Positions 52,498 through 62,109 of a stretch of DNA of 64,000 bases are shown in pieces (the first letter of the stretch is position 1; every line of letters begins with the position of its first letter). The position numbers were made by a program, and so were the translations under genes. This DNA is from JBGSWL01 sp041752455 (GTDB lineage Bacteria > Pseudomonadota > Alphaproteobacteria > Rhizobiales > Rhizobiaceae), in assembly GCA_041752455.1 (NCBI GenBank), contig JBGSWL010000008.1, forward strand, positions 1 through 64,000, read 5' to 3'. The notes beneath the pieces are model-generated. The model searched no databases, had not been told where the DNA came from, and saw nothing but the letters and a program-made list of their open reading frames with translations.

Positions 52498-53925
52498 TTA
52501 CCTCACCGCCAAAATCTTCACTTCGGTGAAGTCGTCCAGACCCCAGATGCCGCCTTCGCGGCCGTTGCCGGACTGCTTGTAACCGCCGAAGGGATGGCCC
52601 ACGGACAGGCCCATGCCATTGACGCGGACCATGCCGGCACGCAGCTGACGGCCGACGCGATGGGCACGTTCCGGGCTGCCGGTCTGGATGAAGGCGGCAA
52701 GGCCATAGGGCGTGTCGTTGGCGATCGCGACGGCTTCGTCTTCACCTTCGAACGGGATCACCACGAGTACGGGCCCGAAGACCTCTTCGCGGGCGATGCG
52801 CATCTGGTTGTTGACATCGGCAAACACGGTCGGGCGCACATACCAGCCACGGTTGAAGCCTTCCGGGCGTCCGGGGCCACCGGCAACGAGGCGCGCGCCT
52901 TCGGCAATGCCGGCCTCGATCAGTTCCTGAACCTTGGCGAACTGCACGCCGGAAGACAGCGGGCCGATGTGGCTGCCATGCTCGCGCGGACTGCCGACCT
53001 TGATCGCGTTTGCAGCGTCTGCAGCAAGCGCCACGACTTCGTCGTAGACCGAGCGCTCGACAATCATGCGTGTCGGCGCGTTGCAGGACTGACCGGTGTT
53101 GTCCATCACATGGGCAACGCCGCGCGCCACGGATTTGGCAAGATCAGCGTCGGCAAAGATGATGTTGGGCGATTTGCCGCCGAGTTCCAGCGTCACGCGC
53201 TTGACGGTCGCAGCCGAGCCGCGCATCACCGCGGTACCGCCACGGGTCGAACCGGTGAAGCTCATCATGTCGATGCCGGGATGGTTCGACATGGCTTCGC
53301 CGACGCCCGGACCATCGCCGTTGATGAGGTTGAACACGCCCTTCGGGAAACCTGCCTCGTGCACGATCTCGGCAAAGACCAGCGCTGAGAGCGGCGCGAT
53401 TTCCGATGGTTTCAGGATCACGGTGCAACCGGCGAGCAGCGCCGGAAATACCTTCAGGGCGATCTGGTTGACCGGCCAGTTCCACGGGGTGATCAGACCG
53501 CAAACGCCGATCGGCTCACGGATGATGGTTTCGCGCGCAGTGAACGGCGCTTCCCACTCGAACTTGTCCAGCGCCTTCAGGAAACCCTCAAGGTGCCAGG
53601 GTCCGCAGGTAGCCTGATCGCTGTTCGCCTGATCGATCGGCGAGCCCATTTCCAAGGACGTAGCCTCAGCGAGATCGGGAAGGCGCCGATCCATGATGAC
53701 GCCGAGCTTTTCCATCAGCGCGCGGCGGGTTTCGACCGGCGTTGCCGCCCAGGCCGGAAAGGCGCGGCGCGCAGCTTCCACCGCGCGGTCAACATCGGCG
53801 GCCGAGCCGAGCGAGATGACGGCGCAGGTTTCCTCGGTCGCCGGATCTTCCACATCGCAATTGCGGGCAATGACAGGATCAACCCATGCTCCGTCGATGT
53901 AGAACTGGCGCTTTTCGATGGTCAT
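52498..53925 (-). CDS. Non-acylating NAD(P)-dependent aldehyde dehydrogenase
   Basis: This 475-residue protein has ITPWNWPVNQIALKVFPALL near residue 143, the catalytic Glu in TLELGGKSPNIIFADAD near 245 and the catalytic Cys in GQSCNAPTRM near 278. It oxidises an aldehyde to the acid; the substrate is not evident. Start at 53925 gives the family N-terminus KRQFYIDGAW. It is downstream of truB on the same strand with an 82-bp gap; a palindromic repeat sits just beyond its stop. Confidence 0.92.
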   Translation of the reverse strand: MTIEKRQFYIDGAWVDPVIARNCDVEDPATEETCAVISLGSAADVDRAVEAARRAFPAWAATPVETRRALMEKLGVIMDRRLPDLAEATSLEMGSPIDQANSDQATCGPWHLEGFLKALDKFEWEAPFTARETIIREPIGVCGLITPWNWPVNQIALKVFPALLAGCTVILKPSEIAPLSALVFAEIVHEAGFPKGVFNLINGDGPGVGEAMSNHPGIDMMSFTGSTRGGTAVMRGSAATVKRVTLELGGKSPNIIFADADLAKSVARGVAHVMDNTGQSCNAPTRMIVERSVYDEVVALAADAANAIKVGSPREHGSHIGPLSSGVQFAKVQELIEAGIAEGARLVAGGPGRPEGFNRGWYVRPTVFADVNNQMRIAREEVFGPVLVVIPFEGEDEAVAIANDTPYGLAAFIQTGSPERAHRVGRQLRAGMVRVNGMGLSVGHPFGGYKQSGNGREGGIWGLDDFTEVKILAVR

Positions 53926-54007
53926 GGCAGGCTCCCTTTGGAAAACGTGACGATGGTCTAACCGGTCGCGTACCCGTGGGGCAACAGCGGCGCGCCATCG
54001 GATGTCG

Positions 54008-54952
54008 TCAAATCTTGAGGACGCGCCTCGGTTGAAAGCTGCCGCGCTCGACATCGCCGATCGCCAGCAGTTTGCCGCGCGAAAAGGCGCAGACATCGGT
54101 GTCGTCTATCGGCGCATCGCGGCCGCGCAAAAGCACCGGATTACCAAGCCGGATGCGCGTTGCCTGATCTTCGGTCAGATCGACGCGCGGGAACCCCGCC
54201 ATCGCCTCACCCGGATCGAGCAGCAGGGCATCGAGTGCCCGGTCGCGCGCATCGCGGTCTTCGCCGCAAGCCTCGGCGCAAGCGACAAGTTCGCCCAGAG
54301 AGACCGCGTCAGCCTCGGCGAACGGATCGACCTCGGTGCGCCGCAGCATCACCACATGGCCGTGGCAACCGAGCAGGCGGCCCATGTCGCGCGCCAATGC
54401 CCGCACATAGGTGCCCTTGCCGCATTCGACTTCGAACACCGTTTCGCTGTCATCATCGCTGTGGCTGGTGATCTCCAGGCGGTCGATCTCGACCGGACGT
54501 GCATCGAGTTCCACGGTCTCGCCGTCACGGGCCAGATTGTAGGCACGCTCGCCATCGACCTTGATTGCCGAGAACGCCGGCGGCACCTGCTTGATCACGC
54601 CGATGAATTGCGGCAGAAGCGCTTCGATCGCGCTGCGCGCCGGGCGCAGGTCGCTGGTTGCGACCGTCTCGCCTTCCAGATCGTCGGTTGTCGTCTCGCG
54701 GCCCCAGCCGACGGCAAATTGATAGACCTTGGTGCCATCGACCACATAGGGGACGGTCTTGGTCGCTTCGCCGAGCGCAATCGGCAGGATGCCAGTCGCG
54801 AGCGGATCGAGCGTGCCGGCATGGCCGGCCTTCTGGGCGCCAAACAGCCAGCGCAGCTTGGAGACGGCCTGCGTCGACCCCAACCCTGCCGGCTTGTCGA
54901 GGACAATCCAGCCGGAGACCGCGCGGCCTTTCTTCTGGCGCTGCCGGGTCAT
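54008..54952 (-). CDS. truB: tRNA pseudouridine(55) synthase TruB
   Basis: This 314-residue enzyme has GWIVLDKPAGLGSTQAVSKL at the N-terminus and the catalytic Asp in GHAGTLDPLATGILPIALG near residue 45. The CGKGTYVRALARDMGRLLG region near 170 is also typical. It makes pseudouridine 55 in the T-loop of tRNAs. Its ATG overlaps the rbfA stop (ATGA). Last gene of the rimP-nusA-infB operon. Confidence 0.96.
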   Translation of the reverse strand: MTRQRQKKGRAVSGWIVLDKPAGLGSTQAVSKLRWLFGAQKAGHAGTLDPLATGILPIALGEATKTVPYVVDGTKVYQFAVGWGRETTTDDLEGETVATSDLRPARSAIEALLPQFIGVIKQVPPAFSAIKVDGERAYNLARDGETVELDARPVEIDRLEITSHSDDDSETVFEVECGKGTYVRALARDMGRLLGCHGHVVMLRRTEVDPFAEADAVSLGELVACAEACGEDRDARDRALDALLLDPGEAMAGFPRVDLTEDQATRIRLGNPVLLRGRDAPIDDTDVCAFSRGKLLAIGDVERGSFQPRRVLKI

Positions 54953-55356
54953 GTGTCGTCGCCTTCGCCGGAATCAGCATCATCGAGATCGCGCGTCACC
55001 GCCGGCGACTTCAGCAGCGCATCGATCTTGGCGAAATTGTCGAAGCTGGTGTCGGCGCGGAACCGGAATTCCGGCATGTAGCGCATCTGGCGCAGGTTGC
55101 GCGCCAGCTCGCCACGAATGAAGCGCTGGTTGCGCGCCAGCGCCTTGACCAAGGTTTCCATGTCATCGCGCCCGAATGCGGTGATGAAGACGGTGGCGAT
55201 CTTGAGATCCGGCGACATGCGCACTTCGGTGACCGAGATCACCACGCCGTCCAGTTCCGGATCGGTGATGTCGCCGCGCTGCAGCAGCGCTGTCATCGCG
55301 TGGCGAACCTGTTCGCCGACCCGAAGCTGGCGCTGGGACTGTTCACTTCCGCTCAT
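54949..55356 (-). CDS. rbfA: Ribosome-binding factor A
   Basis: This 135-residue protein has the KH-like RbfA fold: SQRQLRVGEQVRHAMTALLQ at the N-terminus, VVISVTEVRMSPDLKIATVF near 45, and MRYMPEFRFRADTSFDN near 95. It matures the 5' end of 16S rRNA. Start at 55356; the upstream in-frame start is not supported. The acidic C-terminal tail ends EGDDT. Confidence 0.95.
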   Translation of the reverse strand: MSGSEQSQRQLRVGEQVRHAMTALLQRGDITDPELDGVVISVTEVRMSPDLKIATVFITAFGRDDMETLVKALARNQRFIRGELARNLRQMRYMPEFRFRADTSFDNFAKIDALLKSPAVTRDLDDADSGEGDDT

Positions 55357-55438
55357 GGAAAACCCTTTTGGAAAAACCATTGCACGCCGGGCGGGATCGG
55401 ACCGCCGCGGCGCAATTTGGGATCAAATCCGCGACCAA

Positions 55439-58024
55439 TCAGGCGAGCTTGCGCGCCACCTGCTCGACGCGGAAACACTCGATGATGTCGCCAGCGCGAA
55501 TGTCTTCGTAGTTGGTGAAGGCCATGCCGCACTCCTGGCCGACCGGCACTTCGGAGACTTCGTCCTTGAAGCGCTTCAGCGTCTTCAACGTGCCCTCATG
55601 GATGACGACATTGTCACGCACCAGACGCACGCCGGCACCACGTTCCACCTTGCCTTCGGTGACACGGCAACCGGCGACCTTGCCGGTCTTGGTGATGTTG
55701 AAGACTTCGAGGATCTCGGCATTGCCGAGGAAGCTTTCGCGGCGTTCCGGCGTCAGCAGGCCTTCCATGGCCAGTTTGACGTCATCGAGCAGGTTGTAGA
55801 TGATGTTGTAATAGCGGATTTCGACGCCGGACTGTTCGGCCGCATCGCGCGCCTGCTTTCCGGCACGCACGTTGAACGCCATGATCGCAGCGCCTGACGC
55901 TTCGGCCAGCGAGATGTCGGTCTCGGTGATCCCGCCGACAGCCGAATGAACGATGCGGGCGCGCACTTCCGGTGTGCCGATCTTTTCCAGCGCGCCGAGA
56001 ATGGCTTCCACCGACCCCTGCACGTCGCCCTTGACGACCAGCGGGAATTCGGCGGCTTCTGCATCCTTGGCGGCTGCCATCATCTGTTCGAGCGATCCGC
56101 GGGCACCGGCCTGACGGGCCACCGAAATGTCGCGCGCCTTGCGCTGACGGTATTCGGAAATTTCGCGGGCACGGGACTCGCTGTCGACGACGGCTAGCTT
56201 GTCGCCGGCCTGCGGCGCACCGCTGAGGCCGAGCACTTCCACCGGCAGGGACGGAACCGCTTCCTTGAGCGTCTCGCCGCGATCGTTCTGGATCAGGCGA
56301 ACCTTGCCCCATTCGTTGCCGACGACGACGATGTCGCCGGGACGCAAGGTACCAGCCTGGATCAGGATGGTGGCCACAGCGCCGCGACCCTTGTCGAGCT
56401 TGGCTTCAACCACGACGCCTTCGGCACTGCGGTCCGGATTGGCCTTCAGTTCAAGAACTTCCGATTGCAACAGGATCGCATCGAGCAGACCTTCGATGTT
56501 GGTGCCCTTGAGCGCCGAGACTTCCACTTCCTGGGTCTCGCCGCCCATGCTTTCCACGAAGACTTCGTATTGCAGCAGCTCGCTGCGAACCTTCTGCGGA
56601 TCGGCGTCGTATTTGTCGACCTTGTTGATGGCGACAATCATCGGAACGCCGGCGGCCTTGATGTGGGCGATCGATTCGATCGTCTGCGGCATGACGCTAT
56701 CGTCAGCGGCCACGACGAGAATTGCGATATCGGTCGCCTGCGCACCGCGGGCACGCATTGCCGTGAAGGCTGCGTGGCCGGGCGTATCGAGGAAGGTGAT
56801 CAGCTGGCCACGGCGTTCGATCTGATAGGCGCCGATATGCTGCGTGATGCCACCTGCTTCGCCGGCAACCACATTGGCATTGCGGATCGCATCGAGCAGC
56901 GAGGTTTTGCCGTGGTCGACGTGACCCATGATCGTGACGACCGGCGGACGGCTCTTCATTTCGCCGGCGGCATCCTTGATGACGAATAGGCCGTCTTCCA
57001 CGTCGGAATCCGACACACGGCGAACCGTGTGGCCGAATTCTTCCGCGATCAGTTCTGCGGTGTCGGCATCGATCAGATCGCCGGGCTTCAGCATCTGGCC
57101 TTGCTTCATCATGAACTTGACGACATCGACAGCCCGCTCGGCCATGCGGCTGGCGAGTTCCTGTACTGTGATCGTCTCGGGAAGCTGGACTTCGCGCGAA
57201 ATCTTCTCGCGTTCACCGCCAATGCCCATCTGGGCGCGGCGGATCTTTTCCTGGCGGCGGCGCATGGCCGACAGCGAACGCGACCGGCCTTCACCTTCCG
57301 CCGAAACGGTGGCGAGGGTCAGCTTGCCACGGCGGCGATCGTCTTCGCGGGTCCGGACCGGCTTTGGCGCGACTTCTGCCTTGACCGGCCGACGGGCCGG
57401 CGCACCAGCGCCGCCCCCACCACCGCGACGAGCACCTTCTTCATCGGGCTCGACGACCCGTTCAACGACGCGTTCGACGACAGCAGCCTTGCGCGGAACG
57501 TCAGACTGCGCCTTGGAAGTTTCGGCCTGCAAAGCAACGATACGTTCGGCAGCTTCTTCACGCTCGCGCTTTTCACGTTCGAGGCGTTCCAGTTCGCGGC
57601 GCGCATCTTCTTCGGCGCGGCGCTTCTCGTCTTCCTGCAGACGGCGGCTGTCATCGGCTTCACGCGATTTTGCGCCCTCGAGAGCGCGCATGCGCGCATC
57701 CATTTCCGACCGCGACAGGTTCGGATGGCCGGGCATGTTGGTGCGGCCAGCCGGACGTGGCGAAGCGGCTGGCGCCATGTTCGGCGTTGCCTGCGTGGTG
57801 CCACGCGATGCCGGTGCGGCTGTCTGCGTCGGCGTTGCAGCCGGCGCGAGCGGAGCCGCCGGCTTTTCGCCGGGCTTTGTAAACTTGCGCTTGCGGGTTT
57901 CGACCACAACAGTGTTGGTCCGACCGCCGCCCATTTTCTGGCGCACAGTGCCGGTATCGCCACCACGCCGGAAAGAAAGCGTGCTTGCGCCTGGCTTCTT
58001 GTCGTCAGAATTCGTATCGCTCAT
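55439..58024 (-). CDS. infB: Translation initiation factor IF-2
   Basis: This 861-residue GTPase has an N-terminal low-complexity part with Pro/Ala and Arg/Glu-rich coiled-coil stretches (about 60-230). The IF2_N domain (about 265-320, VQLPETITVQELASRMAERA) comes next. The G domain follows (GHVDHGKTSLLDAIR near 370, DTPGHAAF, NKVDKYD), then domain II, IF2-3 and C-terminal domains to VEQVARKLA. It places initiator tRNA on the 30S subunit. Start at 58024. Confidence 0.97.
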   Translation of the reverse strand: MSDTNSDDKKPGASTLSFRRGGDTGTVRQKMGGGRTNTVVVETRKRKFTKPGEKPAAPLAPAATPTQTAAPASRGTTQATPNMAPAASPRPAGRTNMPGHPNLSRSEMDARMRALEGAKSREADDSRRLQEDEKRRAEEDARRELERLEREKREREEAAERIVALQAETSKAQSDVPRKAAVVERVVERVVEPDEEGARRGGGGGAGAPARRPVKAEVAPKPVRTREDDRRRGKLTLATVSAEGEGRSRSLSAMRRRQEKIRRAQMGIGGEREKISREVQLPETITVQELASRMAERAVDVVKFMMKQGQMLKPGDLIDADTAELIAEEFGHTVRRVSDSDVEDGLFVIKDAAGEMKSRPPVVTIMGHVDHGKTSLLDAIRNANVVAGEAGGITQHIGAYQIERRGQLITFLDTPGHAAFTAMRARGAQATDIAILVVAADDSVMPQTIESIAHIKAAGVPMIVAINKVDKYDADPQKVRSELLQYEVFVESMGGETQEVEVSALKGTNIEGLLDAILLQSEVLELKANPDRSAEGVVVEAKLDKGRGAVATILIQAGTLRPGDIVVVGNEWGKVRLIQNDRGETLKEAVPSLPVEVLGLSGAPQAGDKLAVVDSESRAREISEYRQRKARDISVARQAGARGSLEQMMAAAKDAEAAEFPLVVKGDVQGSVEAILGALEKIGTPEVRARIVHSAVGGITETDISLAEASGAAIMAFNVRAGKQARDAAEQSGVEIRYYNIIYNLLDDVKLAMEGLLTPERRESFLGNAEILEVFNITKTGKVAGCRVTEGKVERGAGVRLVRDNVVIHEGTLKTLKRFKDEVSEVPVGQECGMAFTNYEDIRAGDIIECFRVEQVARKLA

Positions 58025-58106
58025 TCCTGATCCGTTTCCTTCACGGTCAATGGTTGAAGGGCCCGGGACCACTGTCCCCGACCCCTATGGGCTAGCTGTG
58101 ACCGTG

Positions 58107-58694
58107 TTACGACGGCCCTCGGTAATGCGTCAGCGCCTGTAAACAGCGCAATGCGGCATCTCCGGTCCGTCCGTCAAGCACGGCGGCATGTATGACATGA
58201 CCGCCCCCGAATGCCAAACCGATTTGTTCGGCACTCAGCATGCGATGGTTGCCAATGTCCGGACCGCCCAGATGAACGGTGGCGCGGCGCGCCTGATCGA
58301 TCTTGCGCACCCCGTCGTCGGCGGCTTCGAGCGCATGCAGCACCGTCAGCGCCTTGCCGGATCGCACTGCCTTGTCGACCTGCGCATGACCGGACACCAG
58401 GTCCCCGGTCTTGCGGGCCATCGCCAGTGCTCCAGTCACCTGACGCATCAGCAATGCATCGACCAGATCAGGCAAACCGGCGTCGGCGCGAACATCCGTC
58501 TTCAAGCCTCGCTTGAAATGGTTCCGCGCGACCGCCTTTTCAACCGCCTCACGCGTTGCACTGACCCAACAGCCGCGGCCGGGCAGATTGCCACGAAGAT
58601 CGGGGACGACATCCCCGTCCGGCCCCGCAACAAAGCGGATCAACGCTTCGCTCGGGCCGGCCTTGCCGGTCACGATGCAGGTGCGGTCGTTCAT
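58107..58694 (-). CDS. YlxR-type RNA-binding protein (DUF448 plus L7Ae-like domain)
   Basis: This 195-residue protein has an N-terminal YlxR/DUF448 domain (RTCIVTGKAGPSEALIRFV, LPGRGCWVSATREAVEKAV). The C-terminal region resembles a ribosomal L7Ae-like fold (VRSGKALTVLHALEAADDGV). YlxR proteins bind RNA and are linked to RNase P and nus factors. Start at 58694 (AGAGG upstream); a GTG at 58727 is in frame. It sits between nusA and infB, as expected. Confidence 0.9.
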   Translation of the reverse strand: MNDRTCIVTGKAGPSEALIRFVAGPDGDVVPDLRGNLPGRGCWVSATREAVEKAVARNHFKRGLKTDVRADAGLPDLVDALLMRQVTGALAMARKTGDLVSGHAQVDKAVRSGKALTVLHALEAADDGVRKIDQARRATVHLGGPDIGNHRMLSAEQIGLAFGGGHVIHAAVLDGRTGDAALRCLQALTHYRGPS

Positions 58695-58762
58695 CGCCTC
58701 TGCGTCCTCTGTGTCCCTCTTGGTCACGTGCGCGTGGTCGCCCCGTTGCCTTGGCCGTTCGC

Positions 58763-60376
58763 TCAGGCCATTGCGTCCGGATCGACGGCATCGTCGGCAA
58801 GATCGGCGTCAGCCGGGCCGTAGACGTCTTCTTCCGAGACCCAGCCGACGGCAACGCGGGCCGCCATGACCATTTCCTCGGCTTCGGCGCGTGTTGTGCC
58901 GAACTTGGTGAAGACGCCGTCGAAGGTCTTGGTCTCGCCATCCTTGCGCTCGCGCCAGCCGACCAGGTCATCGACCGCACAACCGGCGAAATCCTCGAGC
59001 GTCTTGATGCCGTCGCCGCCAAGGGCCACCATCATCGCCGTCGTCATGCCGGGCACGCCGCGGATTTCGTCTTCCACGCCGAGCTCGATGCGCTTGGCAT
59101 CGTGTTCAGCCTCGATGCGCTCGAGATGCTCGCGGGCGCGTGTCTGGATTTCGGCAGCGGTATCTTCGTCAAAGCCTTCGATGGCAGCGACTTCCTCAGC
59201 ATCAACGTAAGCGACTTCCTCGATCGTCGAGAAGCCTTCCGAGGCAAGCACCTGGCCGACCATCTCGTCGACGTCGAGGGCTTCCATGAAGAGCTTGCTG
59301 CGTTCGGAGAATTCCTTCTGGCGGCGCGAAGATTCTTCTTCCTCGGTCAGAATGTCGATATCCCAGCCGGTCAGCTGCGATGCGAGACGCACGTTCTGGC
59401 CGCGACGGCCGATGGCCAGCGACAGCTGCTCGTCGGGCACCACGACTTCGATGCGCTCGGCATCTTCGTCGAGAACGACCTTGGCAACCTGAGCCGGCTG
59501 CAGCGCATTGACGATGAACGAGGCGGCATCGGGCTGCCAGGGAATGATGTCGATCTTTTCACCCTGCAGTTCGGCAACGACCGCTTGAACGCGGCTGCCG
59601 CGCATACCCACGCAAGCGCCGACCGGATCGATCGAGGAATCGCGGCTGACCACGGCGATCTTGGCACGCGAACCCGGATCACGGGCCACCGCCTTGATCT
59701 CGATGACGCCGTCATAGATTTCCGGCACTTCCATCTGGAAGAGCTTGGCCATGAACTGCGGGTGCGAGCGCGACAGGAATATCTGCGGCCCGCGCTGTTC
59801 ACGGCGCACGTCATAGACATAGGCGCGGACACGGTCGCCGTAGCGATAGAGTTCGCGCGGGATCAGCTCGTCACGGCGGATGATACCTTCGCCGCGACCC
59901 AGGTCAACGATCACGTTGCCGTATTCGACACGCTTGACGGTGCCGTTGACGATCTCGCCGACGCGGTCCTTGAACTCGTCGAACTGCTTGTCACGCTCGG
60001 CTTCGCGCACCTTCTGGACAATCACCTGCTTGGCCGACTGGGCGGCGATGCGGCCGAAATCCAGCGGCGGCAGCGGTTCGGCGATGTGATCACCGATGCG
60101 CGCTTCAGGGCTGCGGGCGCGGGCATCGGCCAACGCGATCTGGTTGTCGTAGTTCTCGGCAACTTCGACCACTTCAAGCAGACGCTGCAGTTTGATCTCG
60201 CCGGTCTTGGCGTTGATGTCGGCGCGCACATTGGTCTCCTGACCATAGCGCGATTTCGCCGCCTTCTGGATCGCATCGGCCATGGCGCCGATCACGATAT
60301 CCTTGTCGATCATCTTTTCGCGGGCAACCGCGTCGGCGATCTGGATAAGCTCAAGCTTGTTTGCGCTGACTGCCAT
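58763..60376 (-). CDS. nusA: Transcription termination/antitermination factor NusA
   Basis: This 537-residue protein has an N-terminal RNA-polymerase-binding domain (to about 125), an S1 domain (about 135-200), two KH domains (AKIAVVSRDSSIDPVGACVG; LSLAIGRRGQNVRLASQLTG) and C-terminal helix-hairpin-helix repeats. An acidic end (DADLADDAVDPDAMA) completes it. It modulates pausing, termination and antitermination. It follows rimP by 11 bp. Confidence 0.97.
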   Translation of the reverse strand: MAVSANKLELIQIADAVAREKMIDKDIVIGAMADAIQKAAKSRYGQETNVRADINAKTGEIKLQRLLEVVEVAENYDNQIALADARARSPEARIGDHIAEPLPPLDFGRIAAQSAKQVIVQKVREAERDKQFDEFKDRVGEIVNGTVKRVEYGNVIVDLGRGEGIIRRDELIPRELYRYGDRVRAYVYDVRREQRGPQIFLSRSHPQFMAKLFQMEVPEIYDGVIEIKAVARDPGSRAKIAVVSRDSSIDPVGACVGMRGSRVQAVVAELQGEKIDIIPWQPDAASFIVNALQPAQVAKVVLDEDAERIEVVVPDEQLSLAIGRRGQNVRLASQLTGWDIDILTEEEESSRRQKEFSERSKLFMEALDVDEMVGQVLASEGFSTIEEVAYVDAEEVAAIEGFDEDTAAEIQTRAREHLERIEAEHDAKRIELGVEDEIRGVPGMTTAMMVALGGDGIKTLEDFAGCAVDDLVGWRERKDGETKTFDGVFTKFGTTRAEAEEMVMAARVAVGWVSEEDVYGPADADLADDAVDPDAMA

Positions 60377-60387
60377 GATGGCCTCCT

Positions 60388-61059
60388 TCAGTTTGTATCG
60401 GTTTCCGGCGTGTCGCCGGTCTGTTCGTCAAGGGTTTCGTCGTCAAACGGATCGTCGAACGTGTCCGGGCCGCCACGGGCAAGGCGTGCTGCCTTGTCGG
60501 CCCTCAGCGATTCGCGGATCAGTTCGTCGGTCAGGATCAACCGCGCCTCGGAAATCGCCGCATAGGGGATGACGCTTTCGTTTTCGTCGCCAATCGATGG
60601 CTGGTCGCGAAACAGCGTCACGGTCGTATCGCCAGCATCGGTGATCGTGCCGCGAAAACGCTTGCGCCCGGCGACCAGGACCGATGTGTCGATCTTTGCG
60701 ATATGGCCACGCCAGCGGGCGAAATCGGAGCGGCGCACCAGCGGCCGGTCGATGCCGGGCGACGACACTTCCAGATGATAGGCCCGGTCGATCGGATCTT
60801 CCACGTCAAGCAGCGGCGAGACCGTGCGGCTCAAGGCTTCGCAATCCTCGACCGTCATCGTGCCATCGGCGCGCTCGGCCATGATCTGCAGCGTAAATCC
60901 GTTCATGCCGGAAAGGCGCACGCGAACCAGCCGAAAGCCTTCGGACTTCATCACCGGCTCGATGATCGCTGCAACGCGTGCGTCGACACCGGTCTCGGTC
61001 ACGATCCGGGGTTCATCATTGACGATGGGTTCAAAATGCGGCGCTTGCGGCATCGGCAT
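60388..61059 (-). CDS. rimP: Ribosome maturation factor RimP
   Basis: This 223-residue protein has the two RimP domains: RVAAIIEPVMKSEGFRLVRV, LQIMAERADGTMTVEDCEAL and YHLEVSSPGIDRPLVRRSDF (the strongest signature). It ends in an acidic tail. It helps 30S maturation. Start at 61059 follows GAAGGG; the longer frame would run through a terminator-like hairpin. First gene of the operon rimP-nusA-ylxR-infB-rbfA-truB. Confidence 0.95.
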   Translation of the reverse strand: MPMPQAPHFEPIVNDEPRIVTETGVDARVAAIIEPVMKSEGFRLVRVRLSGMNGFTLQIMAERADGTMTVEDCEALSRTVSPLLDVEDPIDRAYHLEVSSPGIDRPLVRRSDFARWRGHIAKIDTSVLVAGRKRFRGTITDAGDTTVTLFRDQPSIGDENESVIPYAAISEARLILTDELIRESLRADKAARLARGGPDTFDDPFDDETLDEQTGDTPETDTN

Positions 61060-61081
61060 GGGCAACCCTTCAACAGGCAAT

Positions 61082-61116
61082 AAAAAAGAGCGGGACCTTC
61101 CGGACCCACCCTCTTG
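61082..61116 (-). terminator. Leader terminator-like hairpin upstream of rimP
   Basis: On the minus strand AAGAG pairs with CTCTT around GGG/CCC and CC/GG segments with a GGAA loop and small internal loops; the stem runs straight into TTTTTT. It ends about 22 bp before the rimP ATG and no gene ends upstream on this strand, so it fits an attenuator or leader-RNA terminator. Confidence 0.6.
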
Positions 61117-61260
61117 CGAGAATTTGATTGTGCTTTGCCTATACGCCGGAAGGGGGCTCCGTGCAAGTGGCCGGTTGCCCTGTGCCATCCTCGCCGGTCA
61201 GGGTTCATTTACCATCCTCGTTTACCTTTCGCGCCAACGGCAACAGCGCGGACGGACCCC

Positions 61261-62085
61261 ATGTCGCTTTTCACCTCCCGATGGCGCCTTGGCGTCGTTG
61301 TCTCAACGATCCTTGCAGCCTCGGCTCTCGCCGGTTGCACGACGACACCAAAACCTTCCGAGGGTCCTGAGGTTGTTGCGGCAAAACCGATCGCATTTGC
61401 CCCGTCGCGGGTGGAAAATCCGGCCGCGACTGCCCGCGGCCGCCTGTCCGGTCGCACGCTGCGGGTCAATTCCATTGGCGACATCCGGCTTGCCGACCGG
61501 GAGGTGATCCTTACGTTCGATGACGGTCCGGCTGGAGGCAACACGCGGCGCATCCTTGAGGCGCTCGACCGGAAGGGTGTCAAAGCCACCTTCCTGATGG
61601 TCGGTTCGATGGCCAGTGCCAACCCGTCGCTGGCGCGCGAAGTGGTGCGGCGCGGCCATTCGGTCGGCAGCCACACCTACAATCACCCCAATCTAGCCAA
61701 GCTCAGCTTCGACACGGCGGTGAAGGAAATCCGGCGCGGTGAGCAGGCGATCCGCAGCGCCGGCATCGGCGATATTCCGTTCTTCCGGTTCCCCTATCTC
61801 GCCGACACGAGTGCGCTGCGCCGTCATCTGGCGGGGCGCGGCATCGTGGTTCTCGATGTGGACATCGATTCCAAGGACTATTTCAAGCTGAGCCCGCAAA
61901 CGATTGCGGAGCGGACCATGGCCAAGGTCCGCGCGCGCGGGCGCGGCATCGTCCTGATGCACGACTTGCATGCGCGTACCGCCGCGATGGTGCCGAGCCT
62001 TCTGGCCATGCTGGAACGCGAAGGCTTCAAGGTGGTTGCGCTGCAGCCTTCGCGCGCCGGGCCGTTCGTCGCTGCGGCAAACTGA
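61261..62085 (+). CDS. Polysaccharide deacetylase lipoprotein (NodB domain)
   Basis: This 274-residue protein has a lipoprotein signal (lipobox ALAGC near residue 25). A NodB-type carbohydrate esterase 4 domain follows: metal-binding TFDDGPAGGNT near 85, GHSVGSHTYNHPNL near 135, and FFRFPYLADTSALR near 175. It should deacetylate an N-acetylated glycan at the cell envelope. Divergent from rimP. Confidence 0.9.
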   Translation: MSLFTSRWRLGVVVSTILAASALAGCTTTPKPSEGPEVVAAKPIAFAPSRVENPAATARGRLSGRTLRVNSIGDIRLADREVILTFDDGPAGGNTRRILEALDRKGVKATFLMVGSMASANPSLAREVVRRGHSVGSHTYNHPNLAKLSFDTAVKEIRRGEQAIRSAGIGDIPFFRFPYLADTSALRRHLAGRGIVVLDVDIDSKDYFKLSPQTIAERTMAKVRARGRGIVLMHDLHARTAAMVPSLLAMLEREGFKVVALQPSRAGPFVAAAN

Positions 62086-62109
62086 GGCGGTGAGCGCTGC
62101 GGCCGGGGG

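Noticed and set aside
56928..58142. A 404-codon plus-strand frame opposite infB
   Set aside because: Ser/Arg-rich shadow of the IF-2 low-complexity region.
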